DNA of 64,000 nt from CATQHP01 sp965205595 (GCA_965205595.1 CBDBHI010000040.1:1-64000); one strand, 5' to 3'; shown: positions 19,823-28,957, counted from the stretch's first letter. Notes: generated from the sequence alone by a model not told the origin. A program made the numbers and translations.

Positions 19823-20206
19823 CTATTGCTGGTATCGGACGAACTCGATGGTATGCCCGTCTGGGTCGCTGCAGAATGCCTGGCTCATTCCTAGGCGCTC
19901 GTTGCTGCCCTCGGCGAACTGGATCTCGAACTCGTTGAGCCGCGCCTTGACGACATCGAGATCGGCGACCTCCATCGCCATGTGATCTGAACGCCCGATA
20001 TTCTCTCGAATTTCCCTGCCCCCGGACGCATCTTCAATCAAGTGAAGCTGGCGGTCCCCAATGGCGTACCAGGCTCCCGCGAAGTTGAAGTCGGGACGTT
20101 CGTCTTCAGGCAGACCGAGCACTTCACCAAAAAATCGCTTGGATGCCGCCAAGTCTGAAACCGCAAATGACACGTGATGCAGGCGTTTGAGTCCAATCTT
20201 ATCCAT
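19823..20206 (-). CDS. VOC-family (glyoxalase/bleomycin-resistance fold) protein
   Basis: A 127-residue protein with two beta-alpha-beta-beta-beta modules. It opens LKRLHHVSFAVSDLAASKRF, with the first metal His, and the second module contains SDHMAMEVADLDVVKARL. The C-terminal FCSDPDGHTIEFVRYQ holds the usual Glu ligand. Members include glyoxalase I, dioxygenases and epimerases, and the substrate cannot be read. The ATG at 20206 directly precedes the domain; the longer frame to 20239 adds an unconserved leader. Confidence 0.87.
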   Translation of the reverse strand: MDKIGLKRLHHVSFAVSDLAASKRFFGEVLGLPEDERPDFNFAGAWYAIGDRQLHLIEDASGGREIRENIGRSDHMAMEVADLDVVKARLNEFEIQFAEGSNERLGMSQAFCSDPDGHTIEFVRYQQ

Positions 20207-20346
20207 GACCCAAACAGTGTATCGAAACGCCCCCGTCAACTAACAGGCCAGCCGGCCTGCAATGTTCCAACGAGGGCACTGGCGCGCATTTCTCTACGTG
20301 CGTCGAGTGAACCTCACTACACGAAATTTGAAATTGTCCCGAGCTC

Positions 20347-21760
20347 AGTTGGGGGATAAAGGGCCGGCGGTTCTCAAGCTTGGTTCTCTGGGAGAATCGA
20401 GCAAATCTTTAACCACAAAGGAGAACCGCCGTGAAGAAACCGTATCACATTCTTGATTCCGCCAAGCAGCAGCGGCTGAGGCCCGAGGAGCTCACGCGTC
20501 TGCTCAGCCAAAACGCGCAGCTCATGCTGCCCCTCGTCGAACTCATCGAACAATGCCAGGGAGCCGTCGACGAGGTCATCGACGTCACCGGCCGCGCCGC
20601 CATCCAAGCCGTGCTCGAACTCTCTGCCCAGCAGGTCACCGGAGGCGAACTCGCCCAACCCGGCAAGAAGCGCGACGGCGACGTGCTGCGCTGGGGACGG
20701 CAATCGGGCCGCGTGAATCTAAGCGATCGCAAGCTGCGGGTGGCCAAGCCGCGCTTGCGCAAACGCTCCGGCGGCGAGGTCAAAGTGCCCGCCTACGAAT
20801 CCCTGCAAGACGACGAGCGGCTAGGCTCGCGCATGCTGGATATCTTGATGAAAGGCGTCTCGACGCGTCAGTATGCGGGAGTAATCGGCGAAATGGCCGA
20901 CACCGTCGGCGTGTCTAAATCGGCGATAAGTCGCGACACCATCGAGGCTGCGGAAAAGAAAATCGACGAACTATTCGCGCGCCGTTTCGATGACGTGGAC
21001 TTGCTGGTGATCTACGTGGACGGCCTGATTTTCTCGGGACACACGGTTTTAGCGGCCGTGGGGGTGGACGCGGAAGGGAACAAGCACGTACTGGGCTTGC
21101 AACACGCGGCGACGGAGAACGCGGCGGCGGCCGAGGACCTGTTGACAGGCTTGGTCGAGCGTGGAGTCTCGCCCGCGAAAAAGAGGCTTTTTGTACTCGA
21201 TGGATCGAAGGCTTTACGCGCGGCAGTGCACAAAATCTTTGGTGACGCCCCGGTGCAGCGTTGTCGCGCCCACAAGCTGCGCAACGTTCTCGACAGGCTG
21301 CCGAAGGCCGAACAGGATCAGGCCAAAGCGGCAATCCGCGCGGCCTGGCGGCTCGAAGCCAAGGACGGTCAAGCGCGGCTCAAGAAGCTGGCCGAATGGT
21401 ACGCGGGCGACTGGCCCGAGGCGGCGGCGAGTTTGCGCGAGGGTCTCGAGGAGTGTTTCACGATCAATCGCCTGGGATTGCCGTCGTCGTTGCATCGTTG
21501 TCTGGCGACGACCAACATCGTCGAGAGTCCGAACGCCGGCGTGCGGCGGAGGACACGTCGCGTGACGCGCTGGAAGGATGCTTCGATGGTGCGCCGTTGG
21601 GCGGCTGCTGCATTCCTTGATACCGAGAAAAACTTCCGCAAGATCATGGGCTATAAGGATCTCTGGATGCTCGAAGCCGTCCTCAATCCAACCGACTCCG
21701 CCGAACCGAAAGTCGCCTAGTACAATGCCCCTCTACACCGCCGCTCCTCAACCCTCAACT
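20347..21760 (+). mobile_element. IS256-family insertion sequence
   Basis: Single copy in the window. Imperfect inverted ends can be aligned: GTTGGGGGATAAAGGGCC at the left (from about 20348) and GTTGAGGGTTGAGGAGC as complement of the right end (to about 21760), both leading into GGCGGT. The ATAAAG stretch resembles known IS256 ends. I could not find a convincing 8-9-base target duplication, so the outer limits are approximate. It lies between the VOC gene and the sigma-54 activator, whose upstream DNA it may have replaced. Confidence 0.7.
20431..21720 (+). CDS. IS256-family (mutator-type) transposase
   Basis: A full-length 429-residue transposase. The DDE residues are visible as Asp in VIYVDGLIF, Asp in FVLDGSKAL and Glu in TTNIVESPNAG. 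The family C/H signature is present as QRCRAHKLRNVLDRLP, followed by the all-helical insertion seen in mutator-type enzymes. The start ATG is replaced by GTG at 20431 with AAAGGAGAA upstream, a good ribosome site. No frameshift is visible, so it could be active. Confidence 0.93.
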   Translation: MKKPYHILDSAKQQRLRPEELTRLLSQNAQLMLPLVELIEQCQGAVDEVIDVTGRAAIQAVLELSAQQVTGGELAQPGKKRDGDVLRWGRQSGRVNLSDRKLRVAKPRLRKRSGGEVKVPAYESLQDDERLGSRMLDILMKGVSTRQYAGVIGEMADTVGVSKSAISRDTIEAAEKKIDELFARRFDDVDLLVIYVDGLIFSGHTVLAAVGVDAEGNKHVLGLQHAATENAAAAEDLLTGLVERGVSPAKKRLFVLDGSKALRAAVHKIFGDAPVQRCRAHKLRNVLDRLPKAEQDQAKAAIRAAWRLEAKDGQARLKKLAEWYAGDWPEAAASLREGLEECFTINRLGLPSSLHRCLATTNIVESPNAGVRRRTRRVTRWKDASMVRRWAAAAFLDTEKNFRKIMGYKDLWMLEAVLNPTDSAEPKVA

Positions 21761-21846
21761 ACGACTGGGACTAGCTCCGAAATTTTTATGGCTGCTAACA
21801 CAATGTGGGGTAGCGGCTCTCCAATAATAAAAATGCAGGCTCTGTT

Positions 21847-22857
21847 TTGACGTTTCCGACGCATCCAGTCGAATGTAACGCCCCCGAGGATGATTTCGGG
21901 TTGATCGGCAATTCTACCGAGATTCAGGCCGTTCGCCGTCAGATTCGGAAACTTCGGCACGATTCCTCTCCCGTGCTCGTCGTTGGCGAGAGCGGCGTCG
22001 GTAAAGAATTAGTAGCTCGCGCGCTGCACAGCGAGTCGGTACTGTCAGAGAAAATATTTCTCCCCGTTGACGCCGCCTCGCTGGCGGGCGATTTGATGGA
22101 AAGCGAACTGTTTGGGCATCTCAAGGGGGCGTTTACCGGCGCGATAGAAAACAAGGTCGGCCTTGTGCAAGCGGCCGACGGCGGCACGCTGTTTCTCGAC
22201 GAAATTGGCGAGCTGCCGATCGGCATGCAGGCGAAATTGCTGCGAATGTTGCAGGAACAAGAGGTACGCCCAATCGGTGCGATCGAGCCAACTTCGGTGA
22301 AAGTGCGCGTGCTTGCCGCGACCAACCGCGACCTTGCCAAAGAGGTGGAAGTACAACGGTTTCGCAAGGATCTGTTCTACCGCTTAAACGTCATCACGAT
22401 CACTGTCCCCCCTCTGCGGGAACGACGGTCGGACGTACCGGCGTTGGTGCGTCATTTCGTCGCACGCGACGCGGTTCACGCAGTAACAATCTCTGACGGT
22501 GCAATGCGGGCCTTCACCAACTACCACTGGCCGGGCAACGTTAGGGAGTTACAGAGCGTCGTGCGTCGGTTAGTGGTGATGAAGTCAGACCCAGTTATCC
22601 AGCCCGACGATCTGCCGGATGACTTGCGTGATGCGCCCGAACGCACCACCCCGGGGGTTGATCGCCGGGGCCAAGTCCTGCCGCTTGCCGAGCTCGAGCG
22701 GCGTCACATATTGCACACCATCGAACTGACCCGCGGCGACAGAAATGCCGCCGCCCACATGTTGGGGATTGGCCGCTCGACGCTCTATAGAAAGTTGAAG
22801 AGCTACGAGGGCGGATCGAACGGAATTCCCGTTCAGACGTCGCTGTTTCCAATCTAG
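21847..22857 (+). CDS. Sigma-54-dependent transcriptional activator (AAA+ and Fis-type HTH)
   Basis: The product has 336 residues. Residues ~20-250 are the sigma-54 interaction AAA+ domain: Walker A GESGVGKE (47-54), the sigma-54 contact loop GAFTGA (94-99), Walker B near GGTLFLDEIGEL and the sensor TNRDL. A C-terminal Fis-type helix-turn-helix follows (DRNAAAHMLGIGRSTLYRKL). There is no receiver or other sensory domain; only ~20 residues precede the AAA+ core. The start is TTG at 21847, 87 bases after the IS256 end. The family normally carries an N-terminal regulatory domain, so loss of 5' coding sequence to the IS256 insertion is possible but not proven. Confidence 0.9.
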   Translation: MTFPTHPVECNAPEDDFGLIGNSTEIQAVRRQIRKLRHDSSPVLVVGESGVGKELVARALHSESVLSEKIFLPVDAASLAGDLMESELFGHLKGAFTGAIENKVGLVQAADGGTLFLDEIGELPIGMQAKLLRMLQEQEVRPIGAIEPTSVKVRVLAATNRDLAKEVEVQRFRKDLFYRLNVITITVPPLRERRSDVPALVRHFVARDAVHAVTISDGAMRAFTNYHWPGNVRELQSVVRRLVVMKSDPVIQPDDLPDDLRDAPERTTPGVDRRGQVLPLAELERRHILHTIELTRGDRNAAAHMLGIGRSTLYRKLKSYEGGSNGIPVQTSLFPI

Positions 22858-22895
22858 CCGGCATTTCTGGCCAATCGCATTTGCGTAGGCGGTCC

Positions 22896-23178
22896 CTGAT
22901 CCGTCGGCAAGCATCCTTTGCGAGTGTCTGCAATGCTTGGTCGCCTGTAAAAGTAGGCCATCTATGTTTTCTTAGGAAATACACTCGCGACACCCCGCGG
23001 GTGCGCTCCGTTGCCGCGGAAGATCTCGGGTTTGAGCCGCGCGCGCGAGCAAGCGGTTTCCTCGAAGGCATTGATCCATTCGAGGAAACCGCTTGCTCGC
23101 GCGCGCGGCTCAAACGCAACTCACGCCGGATTTGCCAAGAACTTGCGCACATAACTTCCTTACGGACGGGTTTGGGGC
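22896..23178. repeat. Repeat family 2, copy 2 (with palindromic insertion)
   Basis: This copy matches 9440-9640 from TGATCCGTCGGCAAGCA to the CTTACGG block near 23165. It differs by many single bases and by ~80 extra bases inside the TTTGAGCCGCGCGCGC stretch. The extra DNA makes a long perfect hairpin, listed separately. It ends about a dozen bases before the start of the glycosyltransferase gene. Confidence 0.75.
23030..23115. repeat. 86-base near-perfect palindrome
   Basis: Arms 23030-23066 and 23079-23115 are exact 37-base inverted repeats around a 12-base loop (GGCATTGATCCA). The outer part of the left arm (GTTTGAGCCGCGCGCGC) is repeat family 2's own sequence. The right arm is that sequence in reverse, followed by the rest of the family 2 repeat (CGCCGGATTTGCC). 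The inner 20 bases of each arm (AGCAAGCGGTTTCCTCGAA) are absent from copy 1. Confidence 0.9.
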
Positions 23179-23190
23179 AGTTGCCGATGA

Positions 23191-24561
23191 TTGTCGTCGT
23201 TCGCGATCCTGGAACGAGTGTCTCGATCGGAACTCGCTGCCGTTGTCTTGTCGCAACCATGCGCTTCCCTGCCCTGGCGCGAAGCGGTTAGGTCGCTCGC
23301 TCAACTCGCGCTGTCGTCCGATCCCAGTGTCGCGGCGGATGCCACACGCACCATTTTTGCGGAAGTAATCGAACCCTGGTCGGATCTTTTTGATGCGGCT
23401 GACTGCGACAGATATTTGGACTTCATGGCCGAGTGTGTCTTTGTGGACGGCAGTCCGGTTGCAACCGAGCTGGCGCGGCTGGGCTACGATTCGCCCGCGA
23501 AGTTAACTACCCGCTCACGCCAACTGCGCCATGCCGATCCACTAGATTTTCCGTGCGAAGGCGTGCGCAAAGTCCTTGTGCTTTCGCGGGTTACACTCGG
23601 TGCCGACATCGCAGTCACGAGCGTTGTGATCGAAGCCGCGAAACGCTCATTTCCACACGCTAGCGTGGAATTCGTTGGCGGGCCCAAGGGTGCGGCATTC
23701 TTTGCGGGGAGCGACCGCGTGCGACAACTGCCGGTTTCCTATTCGCGTGGAGCCTCGTTTGCCGACCGTCTGCAAGTTTGGCTTGAGACGCGCCGTGTGA
23801 TCGAGGGCTCAATCGCGGGACTGGCTCCCGGGGAGTACGTGATTCTCGATCCAGACAGTCGACTGACTCAACTGGGCGTTCTGCCTGCCGGCGACTCCGA
23901 CACAAACTGTCGGTTCTTCGAGAGCCGAAGCTTCGGCGGGCGATCTGACGAGACGATCGGACACGTCACGGCGCGCTGGTGTGGCGAGGTACTCCCTGGA
24001 ATAGACCCAGACGATCTGAATCCGCGCGTTGCACTTTCGAGCGAAGATATACAACGCGGAGTGGCTCTTCGCGAGGCGCTTAGCAATCCAGTAGCCGCCG
24101 TGAGCTTGGGAGTCGGCGGCAGAGAGTCAAAACGGCTTTCGGGAGCATTTGAGGACGAACTTCTCGAAACGTTGAGACGCTCGGGGTATGACATCGTGCT
24201 CGACTACGGCGCGGGAGACGCTGAGAAGCTTCGCGTCGAGCAGCGCATCGAGCGCTTTCAGGGAACGACGGGGGAGCTCAGCGACGCGCCCGCGCAGCTT
24301 GTCACTTGGCAGGGCAGTCTCGCTGCGTTTGGCGGATTGATTGCCGCCAGTGATTGCTACGTGGGCTACGATTCCGCTTCGTCTCACCTTGCGGCCGCCT
24401 TGGCCGTACCAGTGGTAGAGGTGTTTGCCGGCGCGGCCTCGGAACGCATGAGGCAACGCTGGACGCCGAGCGGGCCGGCGCATGTGAAAATGATTCCCGT
24501 CGAGCCTGAAACGTCGGAGACGGCGGTTCTAGCGGCAGTCGCGAAGGCAATCGCTAGATGA
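23191..24561 (+). CDS. Glycosyltransferase family 9-like (heptosyltransferase fold)
   Basis: The product is 456 residues from a TTG start at 23191; an internal start cannot be excluded, since the first ~115 residues resemble no standard domain. From ~125 the sequence follows the GT-B fold of GT9: VRKVLVLSRVTLGADIAVTS near the start of the first Rossmann unit, ASVEFVGGPKGAAFF next, then VAAVSLGVGGRESKRL at the start of the second, and a C-terminal DCYVGYDSASSHLAAALAVP, the nucleotide-sugar-binding stretch typical of GT9. It probably adds a sugar to a cell-surface glycan. The next glycosyltransferase overlaps it by four bases (ATGA), so they are translationally coupled. Confidence 0.8.
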   Translation: MSSFAILERVSRSELAAVVLSQPCASLPWREAVRSLAQLALSSDPSVAADATRTIFAEVIEPWSDLFDAADCDRYLDFMAECVFVDGSPVATELARLGYDSPAKLTTRSRQLRHADPLDFPCEGVRKVLVLSRVTLGADIAVTSVVIEAAKRSFPHASVEFVGGPKGAAFFAGSDRVRQLPVSYSRGASFADRLQVWLETRRVIEGSIAGLAPGEYVILDPDSRLTQLGVLPAGDSDTNCRFFESRSFGGRSDETIGHVTARWCGEVLPGIDPDDLNPRVALSSEDIQRGVALREALSNPVAAVSLGVGGRESKRLSGAFEDELLETLRRSGYDIVLDYGAGDAEKLRVEQRIERFQGTTGELSDAPAQLVTWQGSLAAFGGLIAASDCYVGYDSASSHLAAALAVPVVEVFAGAASERMRQRWTPSGPAHVKMIPVEPETSETAVLAAVAKAIAR

Positions 24562-25622
24562 TCGGCATCGACGCCGGCCATAGCTTCGACCGGCCGCCTA
24601 CAGGAGTGTCGGTCTATTGTCGGAAGTTGATAGACGCTATTACGGCCCATCGCCGCGACGAACGGTATCGGCTGTTCTATCGCAGCAATCGCTACTTTCG
24701 ATCGTTCGGCGAGCGGCTGCCGATGAATTGCTCGCGGGCCCTGCTCGAGGAGTTTGCGCTTGGCATCACGGGCTCCGGCCTGCAAGTGTTTCACGGGCTG
24801 AATCAGAGACTTCCGAGAGGCCTATCGTGCCCGAAGGTGGCGACATTTCACGACTTATTCGTGATGACGAGCGAGTACTCGACGCCCGAGTTTCGTCAGC
24901 GCTTCACAAGGCTTGCGCAAGAAACCGCCGAGCGAGCGGACCAGGTGATCGCGGTTTCCCAATTCACAGCTCAGCAGGTGGTCGACCTGCTCGGAGTTCC
25001 CAGCGAGCGAGTTACGGCAATTCATCACGGTGTTGACCCTATTGCTAAACCTTCTCAGCAGCGGATGGACGAACTGCTGTTACGCCTGGGCATCGCTCGG
25101 CCGTTCTTCCTGGGCGTTGGGGCGATTCAGATGCGAAAGAATTTCATCCGCATCATCGAAGCGTTCGAAGCGGTCGGAGCCGACCTCGATTTGGTATTAG
25201 CCGGTCCCGACGGGTTTGGCTGCGATGAAATCGACCGCCGCATCGAGGCTAGCCCGCTGAAGCGTCGTATTCATCGAACCGGATTTGTTACCGCTGAGAC
25301 TCGGGCGGCCCTCTATGGGCGGGCACGGGCGCTGCTCTTCCCTTCCCTCGACGAGGGTTTCGGGCTACCGGTGCTAGAGGCTTTTTCCTGCGGACTGCCC
25401 GTGGTGACGTCGAATGTTTCGGCACTGCCGGAGGTCGCCGGCGACGCGGCCCTGCTCGTTGATCCCCGCGACGTTTCAAGCATCGCGTCGGCAATGCAGC
25501 GGGTAATCGAAGACTCCGAGCTGCGGCGCTCACTGGTCGAGAAAGGAACAGCCCGCGCCAAGCTGTTCACTTGGGAGCGGGCCGCTCGCGAAACGTTTGC
25601 TGTCTACGAAAGACTTAGGTGA
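24558..25622 (+). CDS. Glycosyltransferase family 4-like (GT-B)
   Basis: A 354-residue GT-B enzyme. The N-terminal unit opens with GIDAGHSFDRPPTGVSVYCR and has FHDLFVMTSEYSTP and ADQVIAVSQFTAQ. The C-terminal unit has FFLGVGAIQMRKNFIRIIEA, VLAGPDGFG and the retaining GT4 donor-site motif PSLDEGFGLPVLEAFSCG with the EX7E acidic pair. Such enzymes transfer a sugar from a nucleotide donor to a polysaccharide or lipid acceptor. Its ATG overlaps the stop of the GT9-like gene. Its 3' end overlaps the convergent secreted-protein gene by eight bases. Confidence 0.9.
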   Translation: MIGIDAGHSFDRPPTGVSVYCRKLIDAITAHRRDERYRLFYRSNRYFRSFGERLPMNCSRALLEEFALGITGSGLQVFHGLNQRLPRGLSCPKVATFHDLFVMTSEYSTPEFRQRFTRLAQETAERADQVIAVSQFTAQQVVDLLGVPSERVTAIHHGVDPIAKPSQQRMDELLLRLGIARPFFLGVGAIQMRKNFIRIIEAFEAVGADLDLVLAGPDGFGCDEIDRRIEASPLKRRIHRTGFVTAETRAALYGRARALLFPSLDEGFGLPVLEAFSCGLPVVTSNVSALPEVAGDAALLVDPRDVSSIASAMQRVIEDSELRRSLVEKGTARAKLFTWERAARETFAVYERLR

Positions 25623-26499
25623 GGCCGGCGCGAGTAATCACGCCATCAATCGCCAGCACGACCATGCGGCTGCCGTCTTGCATGGTGAAGAAATACTTCT
25701 CGGAATAGTTGATTCCCCCCAGACCATAGATTGAAGTTGAGGGGCGGCCGAGGCTACCGATGATGCTTTGGACGGAGCCACCAATTTCAACTTGGTCGAA
25801 TGTGAACGGGGCGGGCGCCGGAACTGGCGCTTCGATCGCTGCAACGGTATTTTCTACCGGGGCCTGCGCACGATCGCCAGTGGACGCCTCGGTGGCCTCA
25901 AGGCCCTCGGCGATTACTTCTGACGACGTACCGTTATTCGCCACTTCACGTGATTCCGGATTGCCGGCGGCTTCCGTCGTCGGGGCGGCCGGCTGCTCGA
26001 GCTCTGGCGCGGCGTTCTCGGCGATGGCCTCGTCCTGATCTGCGTTGGCAGAGGCGGGAGCCGGACCGCGCGACGGTGAAGGCGCTTGCGTGCTTGTATC
26101 GAAAACGGGCTTCGCCTTGTCTTCTTGCCCAGTCAGCACGGCTTTCGGCGCGCGCGCTTCCAGCACTTCGGCACCATCTTCGGCCGGTGTAGCGACGTCG
26201 TCGACCTTTTCTACGGTCGCAAACTCGCCACCACTGATTACGATTTTTCCTGAACGCGTGCCGGTGCTCATTGTGGACGACTTCGTCACTCGTCTCAGCG
26301 GCGACCGTTTCCGTGAACTCGTACCTTCGAGCGTAGACCCTACCTTCGTCAAACCGCCTGCCAGCCCGCTACCAACAGCGGCTCCGATCGCGCCGGCTTT
26401 CGCCACCTGGTGGCCATAACCGATCATTGCTTGGGCATCCAGATTCGGCGTAACGGCGAGCGCCAATACCGCTAGGGCGAGGATGAATTTTTTAGGCAT
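25615..26499 (-). CDS. Secreted low-complexity protein with a C-terminal domain of unknown function
   Basis: The product is 294 residues with a signal peptide (KKFILALAVLALAVTPNLDA). A glycine-rich stretch follows (GAIGAAVGSGLAGG), then basic residues and a long Ala/Glu/Pro-rich, probably disordered middle (about 80-225). The last ~65 residues form a compact domain, FTFDQVEIGGSVQSIIGSLG to VVLAIDGVITRAGLT, with a pattern similar to small outer-membrane lipoprotein-type domains that read G..GRPS..Y...Y.....DG. The family is not identified. The start has a clear site (AGGAGACGAAACATC, ATG). Its end overlaps the GT4 gene by eight bases. Confidence 0.7.
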   Translation of the reverse strand: MPKKFILALAVLALAVTPNLDAQAMIGYGHQVAKAGAIGAAVGSGLAGGLTKVGSTLEGTSSRKRSPLRRVTKSSTMSTGTRSGKIVISGGEFATVEKVDDVATPAEDGAEVLEARAPKAVLTGQEDKAKPVFDTSTQAPSPSRGPAPASANADQDEAIAENAAPELEQPAAPTTEAAGNPESREVANNGTSSEVIAEGLEATEASTGDRAQAPVENTVAAIEAPVPAPAPFTFDQVEIGGSVQSIIGSLGRPSTSIYGLGGINYSEKYFFTMQDGSRMVVLAIDGVITRAGLT

Positions 26500-26634
26500 G
26501 ATGTTTCGTCTCCTAATTAAGGGTGCTTTGACAAAATTAAATCAGAACGCTCTAAGGAACTATCAGTATTGTGCTGTACGAAACCTAAGGTGAAAACATT
26601 ATGACTCTGCCTGCGATCTGCTGGTCTGCACTCC

Positions 26635-26669
26635 AAAAAAAACGGGCGGACGCCATATGACGTCCGCCC
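26635..26669 (-). terminator. Intrinsic terminator of the interrupted gene
   Basis: Read on the minus strand, the hairpin GGGCGGACG / CGTCCGCCC (arms 26661-26669 and 26644-26652) is followed by a run of eight T residues (26642-26635). It lies 34 bases past the TAG at 26704 and is the best intrinsic terminator in the window. It shows that the gene broken by two insertion sequences had its own transcript end. Confidence 0.88.
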
Positions 26670-26703
26670 TGACAGCAACGAATTGAGGTCGCTCTTTCTG
26701 GAG

Positions 26704-27168
26704 CTACTCCAAACAGAAGCCTGCCGAATCGCCCGCGTGATGCCGGCTCGCGATGCTGTTGACGATTGCTCGGTCAATCGCATGCACCTCGATTACGTAT
26801 CCGCATGGCTTCATGCCGGCCGTGGCCAGTGTCCAGTTGTCGCCCGGCGCCATCGCCGTCTGAACCGTGCCCGCACTCGGGCTCGGTACGCCTACCCCCG
26901 GAGGGTTCACTCCGCCCGGTTTGACTACGAGACTGTAACTGCCGAAGTAGGCGTCTCGTGCAACGAACTGCCCTTGCAGGGTCGCTCCAATCTGGAACTT
27001 ACCGCAGTTCCCTGGGCCGGTTTGGATATCCACTGACGCGCTGGGGCCAGTGTTGTCCAGTTGGACCCGTTGGACCGCGGGCAGGGCTCCCGGAATCGGA
27101 TTGCCTGCGTTGTCGAAGAGGTCCAGCTTGACCTCAGCCAGGTCGTCCGTGGCGGAATTCCACCAGCC
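26704..27168 (-). pseudogene. 3' piece of a 691-residue protein gene split by two insertion sequences
   Basis: Third and last piece. It encodes the final ~153 residues, starting GWWNSATDDLAEVKLDLFDN and ending AGDSAGFCLE with TAG. The segment with LDLFDNAGNPIPGALPAVQR and QIGATLQGQFVARDAYFGSY looks like a beta-rich domain. The upstream coding DNA is at 28284-28957 beyond the IS630 element. The TA target at 27169-27170 is shared. Nothing shows a translation start inside this piece. Confidence 0.8.
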
Positions 27169-27170
27169 TA

Positions 27171-28283
27171 GTACTTAGTTGCGTAAGTTAGAATATTTAC
27201 TGGCGAGGGGACGAGGGGCGACGACGGTCTTGGTCCATTCGAACGGAGTAGCCTTGGAGTTGTAGACGCGGACGAAGCTGTCGATGGCCTCGCGCACCTG
27301 CCGGGGGGAAGTGAAACTCGCCCCCCGCAAGGCGCGGCGGCTCAGAATCGAAAACCACACCTCAACCTGATTCATCCACGAACTGTAGGTCGGCGTGTAG
27401 TGAAAATGGATGTTCGCATGACGTTGCAGCCAGCGGTCATTTTTGGGCTTGTGAGTGTTCAAGTTATCCAAGATGATGTGGATCTCGCGGCCTTCGTGGA
27501 TGGCCGCGATGTGGTTCATGAAGTCGAGAAACTCGCGACGCCGTCGGCGCCAATAGTGTCCGGCGATGATGAATCCGGTAGCCACTTCCAGCGCGGCGAA
27601 AAGCGGCGTCGTGCCGTGCCGCCTGTAGCCGTGCGAGAAGCCCGTCAAGGCCTTGCCGTTGGGCAAGCGTAGCCAGCCCTGCGCTCGCTCCAAGGCCTGG
27701 ATGCTCGGCTTCTCGTCGACCGCGAGCACCACGGCGTTTTCCGGCGGGCTGAGGTAGAGTCCGACAATGTCGGCGGCCTTGCGAGCGAACTCCGGGTCGG
27801 TTGACAAACACCAACTGCGCCGCCGCCGCAAGGACACGCCGAGCTGCCGCAGTACGCGCCAGACTTGATGCTTGCTGACGTCGCCGAGAGCTTCCGCGAG
27901 CAGTTCGCCTGTCCAAGTGGCGTGCCCTTCGGGCGGAGCTTCGTCGAGTTGGCAGAGGATGCGTTTGCGCGTCGCTTGGTCGTACCGCGCGGGCCTGCCG
28001 GAACGCGCTTGATCGCATAATCCCGCCAGACGTTGCTGGGCGAAGCGGGTGCGCCATTTCGACACGCGCGCCGCCGGGGATCCCAGTTGCCGGGCGATCT
28101 CGGCGGTCGAGGTAGCGGCGGCCGCCAGCAGCACAATGCGAGCGCGCTCCAGCATGCGCCGTTCGGACTTGTGGCCGCGCACCCAGAGTCGCAGCGTCTC
28201 TTCTTCCTCGGCGTTCAGTCGAATCACCGTTGCCGGTCTTGCCATACCGACATTTTACAGTTAAAGGCCTTACTTTCTCAAAT
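27171..28283 (-). mobile_element. IS630-family insertion sequence, copy 1
   Basis: The element is 1113 bp, flanked by TA on both sides (27169-27170 and 28284-28285), the expected IS630/Tc1-mariner target. In transposase orientation the left end starts ATTTGAGAAAGTAAGGCC and the right end finishes CTTACGCAACTAAGTAC. Limits come from comparison with 45943-47055, which has the same length. The two copies differ at two bases in the first ten (ATTTGAG versus ACTTGCG) and in one residue (Leu/Val) of the transposase. It cuts a gene after residue ~537. Confidence 0.92.
27175..28245 (-). CDS. IS630-family transposase (copy 1)
   Basis: A 356-residue IS630-type transposase. The N-terminal ~110 residues form two helix-turn-helix units (TSTAEIARQLGSPAARVSKW). 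The DDE catalytic triad is visible as Asp in VLAVDEKPS, Asp in IILDNLNTH and Glu in NQVEVWFS. The stop TAA lies within the right inverted repeat. Single intact frame, no frameshift, unlike many IS630 elements that need one. Confidence 0.93.
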   Translation of the reverse strand: MARPATVIRLNAEEEETLRLWVRGHKSERRMLERARIVLLAAAATSTAEIARQLGSPAARVSKWRTRFAQQRLAGLCDQARSGRPARYDQATRKRILCQLDEAPPEGHATWTGELLAEALGDVSKHQVWRVLRQLGVSLRRRRSWCLSTDPEFARKAADIVGLYLSPPENAVVLAVDEKPSIQALERAQGWLRLPNGKALTGFSHGYRRHGTTPLFAALEVATGFIIAGHYWRRRRREFLDFMNHIAAIHEGREIHIILDNLNTHKPKNDRWLQRHANIHFHYTPTYSSWMNQVEVWFSILSRRALRGASFTSPRQVREAIDSFVRVYNSKATPFEWTKTVVAPRPLASKYSNLRN

Positions 28284-28957
28284 TAGTACTAGCGTGTTGT
28301 TGATGTTGTCGACGAAGTTCAAGTACGAGACCATTCCTGTCGTGGGATCGGGCAAGATCGAACTGACGACCCCGAACTGATTCACGACAATGAACTTGGT
28401 CTTCACCGTACTCCAGCCGCTCCAACCCGTGATCGGATCGAATTCTCGCGTTTGGACACGATACTTGAAGCCCGGGAACTGCGGCCCCTGCACCACAACT
28501 CTCGCGCCGAAGGGACATGGCCGTCCGAGGTTGTCGGCGGGCAAACCGTTCAACGCGAAGACAGCGCTGTTGGTCGTCACGCCGGCGTTGTTGATCATGG
28601 TTATCGGAATGCCACCGACGATCGACATCACCGCGCTCGGGCCTGGGGGCAACGACGGTCCTGGGTAGATGTGGACCAGCGTCTCTTCGCGATTACCCCA
28701 AACGGGGACATAGTTGGGATTGAACGGCGGTGGCGCGATGTTCCACGAAAGAATCGCACGTACCTTGACGACTGTCGGTCCGTCTTCGCATGGACGCCGA
28801 TATTTGCTCAGGTCGACGGGAAGCGAGACGGCGTACTCCAATCCTTCCTCTGGAATTTTATTGATGTCATGAACGTTAACTTCCGCCGTTCCGACATAGT
28901 TCCAGGTCCCGTTGTCCTTGAAATCGGCCCAGAAAGCAACGTACTCCGTGCTCCCCT
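28284..28957 (-). pseudogene. Middle piece of the 691-residue protein gene
   Basis: Second piece. It encodes about residues 314-537, from STEYVAFWADFKDNG to NFVDNINNTLVL. Its first part holds the end of the second internal repeat, with VVKVRAILSWNIAPP matching VAKVRAILSWNAEPP of the first repeat in the 5' piece. After that come a Pro-rich linker (PGPSLPPGPS) and a second domain with GFKYRVQTREFDPITGW. It is bounded by the 1609-bp element on one side and the IS630 element on the other. Confidence 0.85.
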
